Of a stretch of 64,000 nt of DNA, positions 1-9,023 are shown piece after piece. The position numbers and the translations under genes were made by a program. Positions within the stretch are counted from its first letter, which is position 1. Every line of letters starts with the position of its first letter. The notes under the pieces are model-generated. The model was given only the letters and a program-made list of their open reading frames with translations, did not search any database and was not told the origin of the DNA. The stretch covers positions 1,388,453 through 1,452,452 of the forward strand of contig NZ_CP009961.1 in the NCBI RefSeq assembly GCF_000993805.1. The letters are read 5' to 3'. Source of the stretch: Thermofilum uzonense (GTDB lineage Archaea; Thermoproteota; Thermoprotei; Thermofilales; Thermofilaceae).

Positions 1-2
1 CT

Positions 3-1127
3 TTGAGGGAGGTGAGGCGCCACGGCTTCGACTACCTCCCGGATCCCGAGGATTTAGCCCTAGGCTCTGCGAGGCTGGACGGCTACAGCGAGCGGATGAG
101 GCGTGTACTCGAAGCGGCGGTTGAGGTGCAGCGCAGCGGCTCACGAAGCGCTCTCGAGGAGAGGCTAAGGGACGTCCTCTCGGAGCTCCGCACGACCCTC
201 GATACCGCGGACTACAACATCAGCAACCTCTACTCGCTCGTCAGCACGTTCACCTCGACGGTGCCAGCCACGATAGTCGCCACCCTAGCGCTCGTAGGCG
301 GCGGAGCAGGCGCGGCAGCGCTCACGCTCATATCGGTCGGCTTGGTGCTCGCCTTCATCAGCGGAGTGGTCATCTTCCCCTGGGAGTTCGGCACCCCCAC
401 GCCGCCCCTGCGCACTTACCTGGCGCTACTGGCAGCTCTACCGGTGGCCCTGCTCGCCTACCTGCTCCACGCCCCGCAGCCGCTGACCCTGTCGCTTGCT
501 GTGGGCAGCGTCCCGGCAGCGGTTCTGCATCTCCACTGGTCCAGGCGGGAGCTTAAAAGCCTGGAGAGGGCTAGGGAGATGGTAAGGGTCGCGTCCAGGG
601 CCGTCGTTAACCCCTTCCACTCTCTGGTTAGAGAGGGATTGATTCAGGACCCCGAGGATCTACTGAAGCCGGAGTGGAAAGGCTTCGCCAGGGCTGCCAC
701 CCTGGGCTTGTGGCAGGTGCTATTGCACGGGGGCTACGAGAACCTGCACAAGCTCGAAGAGTACACGAGCCAGATCCTGGAGTTCGTAAAGAGGCTTAGG
801 AGTAAGACCCGCGTATTCATGGTATACACGTTGATAGAGGCAGGGATAGTCGGAGCCATATACGCCGTGGTGCTCGCCACGTCAGCGCTCTTCGCGGGCG
901 GCGGGGAGTGGCTCTCCAGGGCCGGCATCAGCTCCGCAGGCCTCCTCGAGCTCCAGCAACTCATCGACCCCGTACTCGCTCTGACCAGTCTAACGCTGGC
1001 GGCCGCCACTGCGGGAGCCAGGGAGGGCCGGCCCCACCTCCTCACGATATACTTACCCATAACCGCCGGCGCGGTCTGGCTGTTCTACACTGCTGCGAGC
1101 GCGCTGGCCCCCTCGCTGTTCGGGTGA
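3..1127 (+). CDS. TadC/ArlJ-like membrane platform protein (5' end outside window)
   Basis: 374 residues are visible and the frame is open to the window edge, so the true start is probably upstream. The layout is a cytoplasmic helical segment (about residues 30-75), a TM block (about 85-180), a second cytoplasmic helical segment rich in charged residues (about 185-265), and further TM helices (about 275-300, 320-370). Two cytoplasmic helical domains between TM blocks is the plan of GspF/TadC/ArlJ platform proteins, which sit in the membrane beneath type IV pili and couple the assembly ATPase to pilin insertion. No ATPase is visible; in this family it usually lies just upstream, here outside the window. 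It is followed 6 bp later by a small gene and then pilin-like genes, which fits the role. The family call rests on architecture, not on a diagnostic motif; another polytopic secretion protein is possible. Confidence 0.55.
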   Translation: MREVRRHGFDYLPDPEDLALGSARLDGYSERMRRVLEAAVEVQRSGSRSALEERLRDVLSELRTTLDTADYNISNLYSLVSTFTSTVPATIVATLALVGGGAGAAALTLISVGLVLAFISGVVIFPWEFGTPTPPLRTYLALLAALPVALLAYLLHAPQPLTLSLAVGSVPAAVLHLHWSRRELKSLERAREMVRVASRAVVNPFHSLVREGLIQDPEDLLKPEWKGFARAATLGLWQVLLHGGYENLHKLEEYTSQILEFVKRLRSKTRVFMVYTLIEAGIVGAIYAVVLATSALFAGGGEWLSRAGISSAGLLELQQLIDPVLALTSLTLAAATAGAREGRPHLLTIYLPITAGAVWLFYTAASALAPSLFG

Positions 1128-1133
1128 CGAGGC

Positions 1134-1454
1134 GTGAAGGCTGGAGTTAAGGGTGAGGATCACAGCGCACTGCAAGCATCGACTAGTGGCGACTGGCACG
1201 AGCTGAGCAGAGTGCTCACGCGCTTCCTCGCCTCGCAGAGAGGCAGGGTCGCGGTGCTCACGCTGAAACGCCTCCAGCGAGCCGGCTTCAAGCACCCCAG
1301 AAACCTATCAGGCTTCTACGCTGTGCTCAGGGAGCTCTTCCTCCTCAACGGCCTCCCCGACCCCCTCGGCCGTGGCACCTGGAGGCTAGTCAGGGAGGAG
1401 CACGACCCCGTCAGGTTTGTCCTCTTCCTCGCGGGTGATGAGAGTGAGGGTTGA
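1134..1454 (+). CDS. small basic hypothetical protein
   Basis: 106 residues from a GTG start 6 bp after the platform protein gene. No signal peptide or TM segment is visible. The middle (residues 20-75) is helical and Arg/Leu-rich, and the C-terminus is a short amphipathic stretch. I do not recognise a family. It overlaps the start of the next gene (about 1438), so it is translationally coupled in the pilus-like operon; a cytoplasmic accessory role is the most that context allows. Confidence 0.6.
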   Translation: MKAGVKGEDHSALQASTSGDWHELSRVLTRFLASQRGRVAVLTLKRLQRAGFKHPRNLSGFYAVLRELFLLNGLPDPLGRGTWRLVREEHDPVRFVLFLAGDESEG

Positions 1455-1758
1455 CGCCGTTGTGGCTATGGCAGTGGCTGTGGGGGGCACCCTGCTACTA
1501 CTCGCGCTCTACGCGAGGCTTTACAGTGCATACGCCGGCGCTCTCGACTGCTACGCTGCGGCGCAGCGAGTAGCCAAGAACGCGTCGCTCTACGCCTCCA
1601 ACCCCCTCGCCTACACGCCACCGCGGGGGTTGAGGGTGACGTTCTACTACTCAAACGGGACCGTCGTGGCCAGGGGCTCGGCGTCGAGGTCCCGGTGCTA
1701 CGCCTACGCCCTCGCGAACGCGGGCGGGGTGGTCGTCCTTGTCAGGGTCGACGGGTAG
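1438..1758 (+). CDS. pilin-like single-TM protein
   Basis: 106 residues from the ATG at 1438, which lies inside the end of the previous gene. After a short Arg-containing N-terminus (MRVRVDAVV) there is one hydrophobic helix (about residues 8-30), then a small external domain with two Cys and N-glycosylation sequons (NAS, NGT). A short positive N-terminus, one hydrophobic helix and a compact glycosylated domain is the plan of archaeal type IV pilins and pseudopilins. The usual class III cleavage site (K/R-G) is not obvious. It overlaps the next gene by 20 bp. Called by architecture only. Confidence 0.55.
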   Translation: MRVRVDAVVAMAVAVGGTLLLLALYARLYSAYAGALDCYAAAQRVAKNASLYASNPLAYTPPRGLRVTFYYSNGTVVARGSASRSRCYAYALANAGGVVVLVRVDG

Positions 1759-2992
1759 CCGGCTCGCCCTCCTCCTCGCTGCCTTGACGGTGCTCGCCGT
1801 CCAAGCGCTAGCCGACCCTGTAATCACGGGCGTCGCGTGCACTGACGGCCGTGTAGCCGTGCTCTACAACGGCACCGTGCTCTCGCTCCCCACGCTACAG
1901 AGGCTATTCGACGCCGGCAACCTTCTCTCCTGCGACGTGAACGGCTACATCGCGGTCCAGAGGTACGGGAGGGTGGACGTCTACGACCCTAGCGGCAGGC
2001 TACTCGCGAGCGTGGAGGCGAGCGGTAAGCCCCTCGTCGGGCAGCGCTTCCTGCTCGTGGCCGGCGACGCTGTGATCCGGGCCTTCGCGCTTCCCTGGGG
2101 CTTCGAGGCCTTCAGGCTGGACGAGCTCTCCTCGCCCAAGTGCGTCAAGGTGCTCTCGGCTACGAGGGCTGCCTCCAAGGCGGTGACCGTCGCTAGCCCG
2201 TGCACGTGCCCAGTGAGGATGCGCGTCGAGAGCTACGTCCTCCTCTTCGACCTCGACACCGGGCTCTGGGACGTCTTCAGCACGGGGCTGGTCGCCGCGT
2301 GGGCTGTGCCCTCCGGCGCCCTCTGGGTGAAGAACGCCACGGTGTACTTTAACGGGAAGCCTGTGGCTACGGGGGGCCAAGCCCTTCCAGTGAACGGCTT
2401 CGACGGCTTCGCAGTCGTGGACAGGGAGGTCAAGGTCTACGATACGGCTGGCAGGCTGGCAGCGGCACTCCCCCTGCCGAGGGGCAAGGGGCTGGCCGTA
2501 AGCAGGGTTAACGAGGGCTTCCTCGCGTGCAGTGACTACGAGTGTTCTAGCCTCAACGCCTCCATTGATTTGGAGGGAATATACCAGCCTCCAGTGGTGC
2601 TTGACGGCGATACATACTATGTATTGCTGGCTGGGGGCCGGCTGAAGCTTGTTCTAAAACCCATGAATACCAGCGTTACCCCCCAGCATGGAAACTCGAC
2701 GCCACCCGTAAAGCCCCGTAACGACACAGCTCAACCCGACAAGACGACACGGCTGGAGCCCGAGGCCCAGCAGTCAACCGTTGAGCAGGCTACCGGGTAT
2801 AAGCCCGGCCTGGGAAACGCCTCTAGCGCGTTACAGGCGCCTCAAAACGCTACTCCGAGCCCCGTGGTCACGCCGGCTGTGGCCACGCCCCCGCAGGGCG
2901 CCAGCTGGCTTCTCGTGCTCTTACTGCTCGGCGTGGCTGCCGCAGCTTTTCTCTGGCTTCGCCGGAGGAGCGTCTACCGCTACGTCTTCTAG
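1739..2992 (+). CDS. secreted, C-terminally membrane-anchored glycoprotein
   Basis: 417 residues from a TTG start overlapping the previous gene. A signal peptide is clear (hydrophobic core about residues 8-24, ending near ALA-D). Residues about 28-310 are beta-rich with short repeated strands of the form 'G-R-V-x-V-Y' that resemble beta-propeller blades. Residues about 315-385 are a Thr/Pro/Gln-rich linker with several N-x-S/T sites, a typical glycosylated stalk. A C-terminal TM helix (about 388-408) is followed by Arg residues. It is likely displayed on the outer face of the membrane next to the pilus-like machinery. No enzymatic motif is visible. Confidence 0.6.
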   Translation: MSGSTGSRLALLLAALTVLAVQALADPVITGVACTDGRVAVLYNGTVLSLPTLQRLFDAGNLLSCDVNGYIAVQRYGRVDVYDPSGRLLASVEASGKPLVGQRFLLVAGDAVIRAFALPWGFEAFRLDELSSPKCVKVLSATRAASKAVTVASPCTCPVRMRVESYVLLFDLDTGLWDVFSTGLVAAWAVPSGALWVKNATVYFNGKPVATGGQALPVNGFDGFAVVDREVKVYDTAGRLAAALPLPRGKGLAVSRVNEGFLACSDYECSSLNASIDLEGIYQPPVVLDGDTYYVLLAGGRLKLVLKPMNTSVTPQHGNSTPPVKPRNDTAQPDKTTRLEPEAQQSTVEQATGYKPGLGNASSALQAPQNATPSPVVTPAVATPPQGASWLLVLLLLGVAAAAFLWLRRRSVYRYVF

Positions 2993-3001
2993 CCCCCGCA
3001 A

Positions 3002-3019
3002 AGTTAAGTATATGTTATA
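3002..3019 (+). promoter_or_regulatory. TATA-box promoter for the InlB-repeat surface protein
   Basis: A TAAGTATATG-type AT-rich element interrupts a very GC-rich region about 25-30 bp ahead of the ATG at 3040. That spacing fits an archaeal BoxA driving a leaderless transcript. Confidence 0.45.
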
Positions 3020-3039
3020 GTGTGTCGCGTTTTTTCTTG

Positions 3040-4428
3040 ATGGATAGAAAAATATTATTTATTACAGGCGTAGCGTCAGCCATCATTCTAGCACTCATAG
3101 CATTGCAACAGGCTGCCCGGCCCGGCGAGGCACCCCTCAACCCCTCAACACCCCCCACAACCCCTGTAAAGGTGAAGCTGTCCGTGACCGTGCTGGGGCA
3201 GGGTAGCCTTGCCATCAACGGCACGCCAGTCTCGAACAGCACCCTGCTCCTGGAGCCCGGCGTCGTCAGCCTGGAGGCCAGGCCTGCAAGCGGGTGGAGG
3301 CTCAAGCAGCTCCTCGTCAACGGCTCGCCCGGGGTCGCTGACTGGCTAAGGATCAGGGGCAACACGAGCATCGCTGCTGTCTTCGAGCGGGTAAAGGTGA
3401 GGGTGGTGCTGGTGGTGACTGGTGACGGGTTGCTCTACGTGAACGGTAGCTTAGCCGTGAACGGCACGGGCTCCAAGGAGCTGGAAGCCGAGCCGGGCGT
3501 GCTCCTGCTCGCTAGCCTAGAGCCCTGGAGCCCTTTCCTTCAGGCTAGGCTCTACGTGAACGGCACGCCCGTGGAGCGCTGCCCCTCCTGCCCTCCGGTC
3601 TACGCGGTGGAGGTGCGCGGCGACACTGAGCTCAAAGCAGTCTTCGAGCCCAGGAAGGTGGTGCTCCGCGTCGACGCTAAGGGCCTCGCCGCGAAGCTGG
3701 CCTCGAAGAGCTGGGAGCGCGGGGTCAACGGCTCGGAGGTCATCGGGGCTGTAGCCGGCGAGCCCGTGAACGTCACCTCTTACTGCCCCCCGAGCCCCGA
3801 GGCGAAGCCCTGCATCGTCGGCTGGGCCGTCAGGGTGCACGCGCCTACGGGCGTGCTCAACTCCACGGCCTCGGCTAATACAACCGTAGTCCCCGTCTAC
3901 GACACCGAGCTCGAGGCGATCGTGCAGAAAGTGGTCGGCGGCATACCCAGCCCCGTACCCGGCGGAGTCCTCTACGCTGGCAGGGAGATCCCGGCGGAGG
4001 CGGTGCCGAGGCACGTGTGGCTCGACGTGAGGCCGTGGACCGCCAGGGTGGAGTACCTCGGCAACGGCACCTGGCTCATCGACGAGCCAGTCGGCAATGA
4101 TCTCTACATCGCGGTGCCCCCCAACTGGTCCCTCGTGACCGTGGAGGCTTGGCTCGTGGACAGCTACGTTAAGCCCTACCTCGACGTCTACGTCGTCACC
4201 AGCAATAACCCCGTCCTCCGCTACAAGGGGGCGGGCACCTGCAGCTCCTTCCCCAGCTATGTGAGGATAACCCTCACCAGGGACGGCAGAGTCCTCGAGA
4301 AGCCCAAGTATTGGTGCCTGGGAGGGGGGTACAGCACTATCGGCCCCGACCCGCAGGCCAGGGAGGGCTACCTCCTCCTCACCGTGGCCAGCGCTAAGCT
4401 CAAAGTGCGGGTATCGCTCCAGCCCTAA
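3040..4428 (+). CDS. secreted glycoprotein with InlB-B-type repeats
   Basis: 462 residues. I prefer the ATG at 3040 over the upstream GTG (3022) because it sits at leaderless distance from the TATA element. An N-terminal hydrophobic helix (about residues 4-22) is a signal peptide or anchor. Residues about 45-215 contain three copies of a ~60-residue unit (V-x-V-x-G-x-G-x-L-x-V-N-G ... ending in A-V-F-E), the signature of divergent InlB B-repeats, small beta-sandwich modules used in surface proteins. The C-terminal half is beta-rich with further N-glycosylation sites and paired Cys. No catalytic motif is seen. It probably belongs to the cell-surface apparatus built around the pilus-like genes. 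Confidence 0.65.
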   Translation: MDRKILFITGVASAIILALIALQQAARPGEAPLNPSTPPTTPVKVKLSVTVLGQGSLAINGTPVSNSTLLLEPGVVSLEARPASGWRLKQLLVNGSPGVADWLRIRGNTSIAAVFERVKVRVVLVVTGDGLLYVNGSLAVNGTGSKELEAEPGVLLLASLEPWSPFLQARLYVNGTPVERCPSCPPVYAVEVRGDTELKAVFEPRKVVLRVDAKGLAAKLASKSWERGVNGSEVIGAVAGEPVNVTSYCPPSPEAKPCIVGWAVRVHAPTGVLNSTASANTTVVPVYDTELEAIVQKVVGGIPSPVPGGVLYAGREIPAEAVPRHVWLDVRPWTARVEYLGNGTWLIDEPVGNDLYIAVPPNWSLVTVEAWLVDSYVKPYLDVYVVTSNNPVLRYKGAGTCSSFPSYVRITLTRDGRVLEKPKYWCLGGGYSTIGPDPQAREGYLLLTVASAKLKVRVSLQP

Positions 4429-4439
4429 GGGGCTGAGTG

Positions 4440-4451
4440 ATAAATAAATAC
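4440..4451 (+). promoter_or_regulatory. TATA-box promoter for the 903-residue surface protein
   Basis: ATAAATAAATA about 25-35 bp upstream of the ATG at 4475, with no ribosome-binding site between. This looks like a strong BoxA with a leaderless start. Confidence 0.5.
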
Positions 4452-4474
4452 TGGCTGTTTCTCTCATTTACTCG

Positions 4475-7186
4475 ATGAGGCTAGCATTCGTAGGGCTATT
4501 CGTAGGGCTAGCGCTCCTAGCAGCCACTCTCTCAGCGGCGCTCGCCGCGGCGTCGCCCGACCTCGTCAGCGTCTCCTGTCCCAACGGCAGCAAGGGCTAC
4601 GTCGCCTACGACCTCAACCTGATATGGATCTCGTACGTGCCCCGAAACGAGATAAGGGAGAGGTACGGGAGCATCCGGCCCGGCGTCTACCTGCGGAACT
4701 TCACCTGGAACTCGACGCTGTGGTACGCGGTCTGGAGGCGCTATGCCACGTACCTGTCGTACCCGTCTGGGGCCTCGTGGGACGCGTGGTATCGCATGAA
4801 CTACACTGTCCAGTTCAGCTTCGACGTCAAGCTGGTCAACAGGACCGCGGGAGGATCGCTGAAGCCCACGTGGTACGTCAACCGGAGCGGCACGATGAAG
4901 GGCTACGTAGTGTATGGGGGCGGTATCGGAGGCACCCTCTTCGAGGACTACGTGGTGAAGGCTGGGGGGGCAGTGGCGAATGTGACCGTGTACAACTGGA
5001 CCGTGTGGCTGCAGGTCTACGGGGGGCAGAGCGGCCTCGACTACTTCGGTGTCTCTGCTTACACATACCTCGACGCAGCTTGCTTCGCGGAGGCCGGCGG
5101 CGGTGGCGGCGGAGGAGGGGGGCAGGGCGTCACCCTGACCACGAAGGTCGACGGGTGCGCGGAGATAGACCCCAAGCCTGGAACCTACACGTACTCGAAG
5201 GGCTCCACCGTCACGGTGAAGGGTAGGGCGCAGAGCGGGGCCGCGTGGCAGGGGATGCACGTGCTGTGGGAGGGGAGCACGCAGTGGGAGTGGCTGAGCT
5301 GCACCTGGCAGGACGGGTGGTGCGTCGCCACGCTGACGCTCGACAAGAGCGCCACCGTCGAGGCGAGCGCTTCGTGCCCGCCGAAAGGCGCGGAGGCCTG
5401 GCTAGTCCTGACGGCCCCCTTCTCCACCACGGTGAAGGCCACGATCACCGACCCTGAGGGCAACACGTTCACGACCCTGCTCCCCGTAGACCCGAGCGGC
5501 TGGGTCATCGGGTACTCCAGATCCCCCCCCGACCCGACTGAGACGTATCAGTGCTACAAGAAGACGTGGAGCGTGGTGCTGGAGCCGAGCGGCTTCGCCT
5601 CTGCGGTCTACACGGTGCAGAGGTACTGGTGGGACGGCTCCCTCGACGGCTACCCCGACCCTTCGCGGCTCACGGGCGGTAGGCTCACCGTGAACGTGGA
5701 GATGGGGAAGTGCATGGCGGGGAACCACGTGGTGTACAGCTACGCCGTCTTCAGGTTCAGCAACGGGACTACGACCACCTCGACGTGCAGCGACACGACC
5801 TGGTGGTCGGGGTGCCGCTACTACGCGCCGAAGGACCGCGTACACATCTCCCCCACGCCACAGACGCAAACCCGGCTCGTGGGCCTTGAGCGGCTTGGCA
5901 CGCTGTTCCTGCCGGGTGAGGCGATAGCGTCGCCTCTCTTCAACTCGAGCTGGGGCTGGGCTGGGGACTGGGCGATCCGCGCCGACCCCCTGCATTCTTG
6001 TGGCGAGTACGTCGTGGCGCACCTGTACGGCGTTGGTAGCGGGCGTGACTTCTACGTGTCCCTAGGCAGGGACGTGCGGCAGCTCAACGTCACGCTGCCC
6101 GTGAACTGGAGCAGGGGTGGGGCGAGGTACGTGAAGGGCAGCGTCATGGTGATCCCGAGGAATACTACGGAGCTTTCAATGTACTTCCCCAGGGTGGTGG
6201 GGGGCGTGCCGGGCCTCCCGCAGGACACCTACTACCTCATCGGGTTGGCGGCGTGGGACCCGTACAAGTCGCCCCTGGCAGCAGGGCTCGGCGTCGGCAG
6301 GGGTAGCTGGGACACGGGCTGCTGGCTAGGCAACGGGACTACGCTGGCGGTCTACAACCTCACGTACACCTACACCTTCAAGAACGGCACCATGGTGGTC
6401 TTCCTCCAGCCCGTAGTAGTATCCGCTTTGAAGGTCAAGGACGTCCAGGCCAGATACGTGGTCGGCAGCTTCGACGCGGAGAGGCAGCACAGGCCGATCC
6501 TCGCAACGCTCACCGCCGAGATCACCTGGGCGTACCTCCCGAGCCTGAGCGACTCGCAGAAGCTAGGCATCAAGCTCCACCCGCCCAGGCAGGAGCTCAC
6601 AGCTGCACTGGTGGTCGCCGGCAGGCCCCTGCTAGTCGCGGGCAATAGGAGCGAGAGCGGTAACAGCTTGTTCTTCACCTTCAGCTTCGACGCTGAACGG
6701 CTGGTCGAGGCGCTGGACTGGAGGCTCACGCCCGCGAGGCTCGAGGCGTGGTGGCTCGGCGCCTACGGGCAGCCCCTGGGTCCCGTGGAGCAGCAGCAAG
6801 CAATGGACCTCTACATCGTGCCGGCGATGGCCTACCCCCTCGAGTGGCGGGAAGGCGACGGCTTCACGCTCAGGGCACAGCTCCTCGCGTGGCTGAACAG
6901 GAGCACGCCCCTGGACATGCCCGTGGGCTACGTGAACGCGTGGGTCGAGTTCTACAACATCGTGGGCGGCCAGCCCCTCACCCAGTACAATGGAGTATTG
7001 TATGGGCCGTATGGCTCGAGCGGGACCGAGGTTAGCGTCAACGTGAACCTGCAGGGGAGCAAGGGACTCGCTGTGGGCATGTACGTGGTGCCGATGGACT
7101 ACTCCCTCGCGGGTAAGCGCTACGCCTGGGGCAACCTGCCCGCGCTGATAGCGCCCTTACCCGCGGTCTACCCGCCACGCTCATAA
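4475..7186 (+). CDS. large secreted surface glycoprotein
   Basis: 903 residues. A signal peptide is clear (hydrophobic core about residues 4-25, cleavage near AAA-S). Residues about 30-205 form a Tyr/Trp-rich beta domain with many N-x-S/T sequons, followed by an eight-glycine linker (about 208-215). Residues about 217-300 are one InlB-B-like repeat, and the rest is a long beta-rich ectodomain with dispersed sequons and Cys pairs. No C-terminal TM helix is visible, so it is released or held by other surface proteins. It stands between a TATA promoter and another promoter (7191), so it may be transcribed alone and abundantly. I do not recognise the C-terminal ~600 residues as a known family; an S-layer-like or adhesin role is inference. 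Confidence 0.65.
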   Translation: MRLAFVGLFVGLALLAATLSAALAAASPDLVSVSCPNGSKGYVAYDLNLIWISYVPRNEIRERYGSIRPGVYLRNFTWNSTLWYAVWRRYATYLSYPSGASWDAWYRMNYTVQFSFDVKLVNRTAGGSLKPTWYVNRSGTMKGYVVYGGGIGGTLFEDYVVKAGGAVANVTVYNWTVWLQVYGGQSGLDYFGVSAYTYLDAACFAEAGGGGGGGGGQGVTLTTKVDGCAEIDPKPGTYTYSKGSTVTVKGRAQSGAAWQGMHVLWEGSTQWEWLSCTWQDGWCVATLTLDKSATVEASASCPPKGAEAWLVLTAPFSTTVKATITDPEGNTFTTLLPVDPSGWVIGYSRSPPDPTETYQCYKKTWSVVLEPSGFASAVYTVQRYWWDGSLDGYPDPSRLTGGRLTVNVEMGKCMAGNHVVYSYAVFRFSNGTTTTSTCSDTTWWSGCRYYAPKDRVHISPTPQTQTRLVGLERLGTLFLPGEAIASPLFNSSWGWAGDWAIRADPLHSCGEYVVAHLYGVGSGRDFYVSLGRDVRQLNVTLPVNWSRGGARYVKGSVMVIPRNTTELSMYFPRVVGGVPGLPQDTYYLIGLAAWDPYKSPLAAGLGVGRGSWDTGCWLGNGTTLAVYNLTYTYTFKNGTMVVFLQPVVVSALKVKDVQARYVVGSFDAERQHRPILATLTAEITWAYLPSLSDSQKLGIKLHPPRQELTAALVVAGRPLLVAGNRSESGNSLFFTFSFDAERLVEALDWRLTPARLEAWWLGAYGQPLGPVEQQQAMDLYIVPAMAYPLEWREGDGFTLRAQLLAWLNRSTPLDMPVGYVNAWVEFYNIVGGQPLTQYNGVLYGPYGSSGTEVSVNVNLQGSKGLAVGMYVVPMDYSLAGKRYAWGNLPALIAPLPAVYPPRS

Positions 7187-7190
7187 GGGT

Positions 7191-7203
7191 GAAAAATAAA
7201 TAT
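7191..7203 (+). promoter_or_regulatory. TATA-box promoter inside the apparent 5' end of the next ORF
   Basis: AAAAATAAATATTTC immediately follows the stop of the 903-residue gene, 22-34 bp before an in-frame GTG at 7225. It argues that the codons between 7189 and 7225 are promoter, not coding. Confidence 0.5.
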
Positions 7204-7224
7204 TTCTTTACCCTTCTACCCATC

Positions 7225-7770
7225 GTGGATCTCAGGATAGTATTGCTTGTATTGGCGCTAGCAGTGGCTTCCACGCTTGCCCTGTACGCGTACCGCTCCT
7301 CCGTGCTGAGTAGCAAGCCCCTCCCCGGCTACGAGGCTGCCCTCGCTGTGAGGGACGCCCTAACGGCCGGCAGGCTCTCGGGCTTAGAGGTCCACGTCTC
7401 CCAGGTGCCGATGCTGTTGAACATCACCGTGGACGGTAGGGAGTACGTCGTCCAGGCAAGCAGGGTGCTGGTCTGCTTCAGGGCTAGGGGCGCGCCCGTC
7501 TACGAGGAGCCCTCGGCGAGGCCTTGGCGCTCCTGGGGCAACGGTACTCATGCTGGTGCAGTGAGCTGGATTGGGGTGCGTGACGACGGCTCCACTGTTC
7601 ATGTATACTTTTATTCCGCAAGCATTACAGGGAAGGCTTCAAGCCTATGCGTGTCCTCGCAGGGCAACGCCGTGCTCACACTCGCGTCTAAGCAGGGATG
7701 CGTATCGGGTTATTGCTGGAGCGGAGCAAGGAGCTTGATTGTGCTAAGGCGCGTCGTCGGCTCTTGTTGA
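7225..7770 (+). CDS. pilin-like single-TM protein
   Basis: 181 residues from the GTG at 7225, chosen because the preceding codons are the AT-rich BoxA. It begins MDLRIVLL, then one hydrophobic helix (about residues 4-22), then a mostly beta external domain with one early sequon (NIT) and four to five Cys in the C-terminal half. It resembles the minor pilins and pseudopilins that follow. No class III signal-peptide cleavage motif is obvious. Function is inferred from architecture and position. Confidence 0.55.
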   Translation: MDLRIVLLVLALAVASTLALYAYRSSVLSSKPLPGYEAALAVRDALTAGRLSGLEVHVSQVPMLLNITVDGREYVVQASRVLVCFRARGAPVYEEPSARPWRSWGNGTHAGAVSWIGVRDDGSTVHVYFYSASITGKASSLCVSSQGNAVLTLASKQGCVSGYCWSGARSLIVLRRVVGSC

Positions 7771-7811
7771 CGCGTGGAAATGTTTAATTATTCCCAGCGG
7801 TTTTAACGCTT

Positions 7812-8105
7812 GTGATTGACGAGGCTATAATAGTTTTAGCCGAGGCGGTATTTCTCGCAGGGCTACTTATCCTCGCGTCACGTTTATGGCTTTTCCACGG
7901 AGATCCCTACCCTATGCTCGTAGCAAAGGCGGTGAACGCTAGTGCCAGCGATGCGGAGACAATGATAGTTTTGCCTAAGCCTGTACACTGCGAGGCGTGG
8001 AAGGTGTGCTACGCGGGGCAGTGCTACCCTGCAAGCCTCTCAGGCTTCACCGGTTCATCCTGGAATTACATAATCGTGGATAGGGGGTACGGGGTGGGAG
8101 GGTGA
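7812..8105 (+). CDS. pilin-like single-TM protein
   Basis: 97 residues from a GTG start. A TTTAATTATT element about 25-30 bp upstream suggests its own leaderless promoter. N-terminal hydrophobic helix at about residues 6-27, then a small domain with one sequon (NAS) and three Cys in a tight C-x7-C-x4-C pattern. It overlaps the next gene by 4 bp. Second member of the ladder of short single-helix proteins. Confidence 0.55.
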   Translation: MIDEAIIVLAEAVFLAGLLILASRLWLFHGDPYPMLVAKAVNASASDAETMIVLPKPVHCEAWKVCYAGQCYPASLSGFTGSSWNYIIVDRGYGVGG

Positions 8106-8413
8106 GGCACCTCGAAGCCCTGGCCATCGCATCCGTGGTGGCGGTGACAGCCACACTGCTGTACAGGCTCTACGTGAGCCAGGTATACCCGGTGCACCAG
8201 GTCGGCGCGCAGAGGGCCTTAGCCTTCGCGCTGCTCAAGTGCCAGTCGCTCGAGTGCTTCCTCAACGCTACCAGGGAAACTGTCCCTGTTCAAGCCATCT
8301 ATGTTGACGGAGTGCTCGTGGCGGGCTCTCTCGGGGGGCCCTCCCAGTGCTACGCCGTAGTCGTGGTGAACGCTACACAATACCACGTGGTGAGGGTGTG
8401 TGCGAAGGCGTAG
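8102..8413 (+). CDS. pilin-like single-TM protein
   Basis: 103 residues, GTG start overlapping the previous stop. Hydrophobic helix at about residues 5-24, then a compact domain with two sequons (NAT twice) and four Cys. Its size and plan match its neighbours. The end overlaps the next gene by 14 bp, so translation is coupled. Confidence 0.55.
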   Translation: MRHLEALAIASVVAVTATLLYRLYVSQVYPVHQVGAQRALAFALLKCQSLECFLNATRETVPVQAIYVDGVLVAGSLGGPSQCYAVVVVNATQYHVVRVCAKA

Positions 8414-9023
8414 GGGCCAGCTCGCACTGCTGGGAGTCATAGTGTTAAGCGTGACGCTGCTAGCCTTGGCCAGCATGGTCCCGGTGGAGCCAATATACGC
8501 GTACGAGAGGGGGCATATGCAGTGCGCGCAGCTCGTCCACGTCGCTAGGGCCTGCCTAGCCTCGGGGAGGTGCACGAACGAGACGCTGCAGGAGCTTGTC
8601 TCGAGAGTATTAGCGGTGAACGCGACGGAGCCCATGCTGATGTACCCCGTGCTCCAGTATACGAGGTATGAGGTGTCGAGCTGGAGCGTGGCGAACAGGA
8701 CCGTGTTCACGATTAAGACGCTGAGGGCGTCCTCGGAGAGCGTAGAGGTCTATGTGCTCGCGGCGAGCTATCCGTATTCTGGAAAATACAGGAAGTTCTG
8801 GCTGGGCAAGGAGTGGACGCTGTACAACCTGACCCTGTGGTACATGCACAGCTATGCCTCTCCGTTCTTCAACGTCCCCCAGCTGTGCCCGCGCATCTAC
8901 GACCCCTCCGGCCTCGCGGACGTGAAGCCCCTGGAGCAATGCCTCTGGAGGGTCGGGGTGCCGGGCAACTACACCCTGAGGGACGAGTTCGGTATCCCCG
9001 TCAGGGTGGTGGTGCGTGGATAG
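8400..9023 (+). CDS. pilin-like single-TM protein with larger external domain
   Basis: 207 residues, GTG start. The N-terminus RRRRGQLALL is a cluster of Arg directly before a hydrophobic helix (about residues 8-28), the closest thing in this ladder to a type IV pilin leader. The external domain has Cys residues and several sequons (NET, NAT, NRT, NLT, NYT). Overlapped at both ends by neighbours. A larger or minor pilin is likely; unproven. Confidence 0.55.
   Translation: MRRRRGQLALLGVIVLSVTLLALASMVPVEPIYAYERGHMQCAQLVHVARACLASGRCTNETLQELVSRVLAVNATEPMLMYPVLQYTRYEVSSWSVANRTVFTIKTLRASSESVEVYVLAASYPYSGKYRKFWLGKEWTLYNLTLWYMHSYASPFFNVPQLCPRIYDPSGLADVKPLEQCLWRVGVPGNYTLRDEFGIPVRVVVRG

Noticed and set aside
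3517-4467. Long minus-strand ORF (316 codons) opposite the InlB-repeat protein
   Set aside because: Arg/Gly/His/Val-rich composition with no family features; it mirrors the codon bias of the GC-rich gene on the plus strand.
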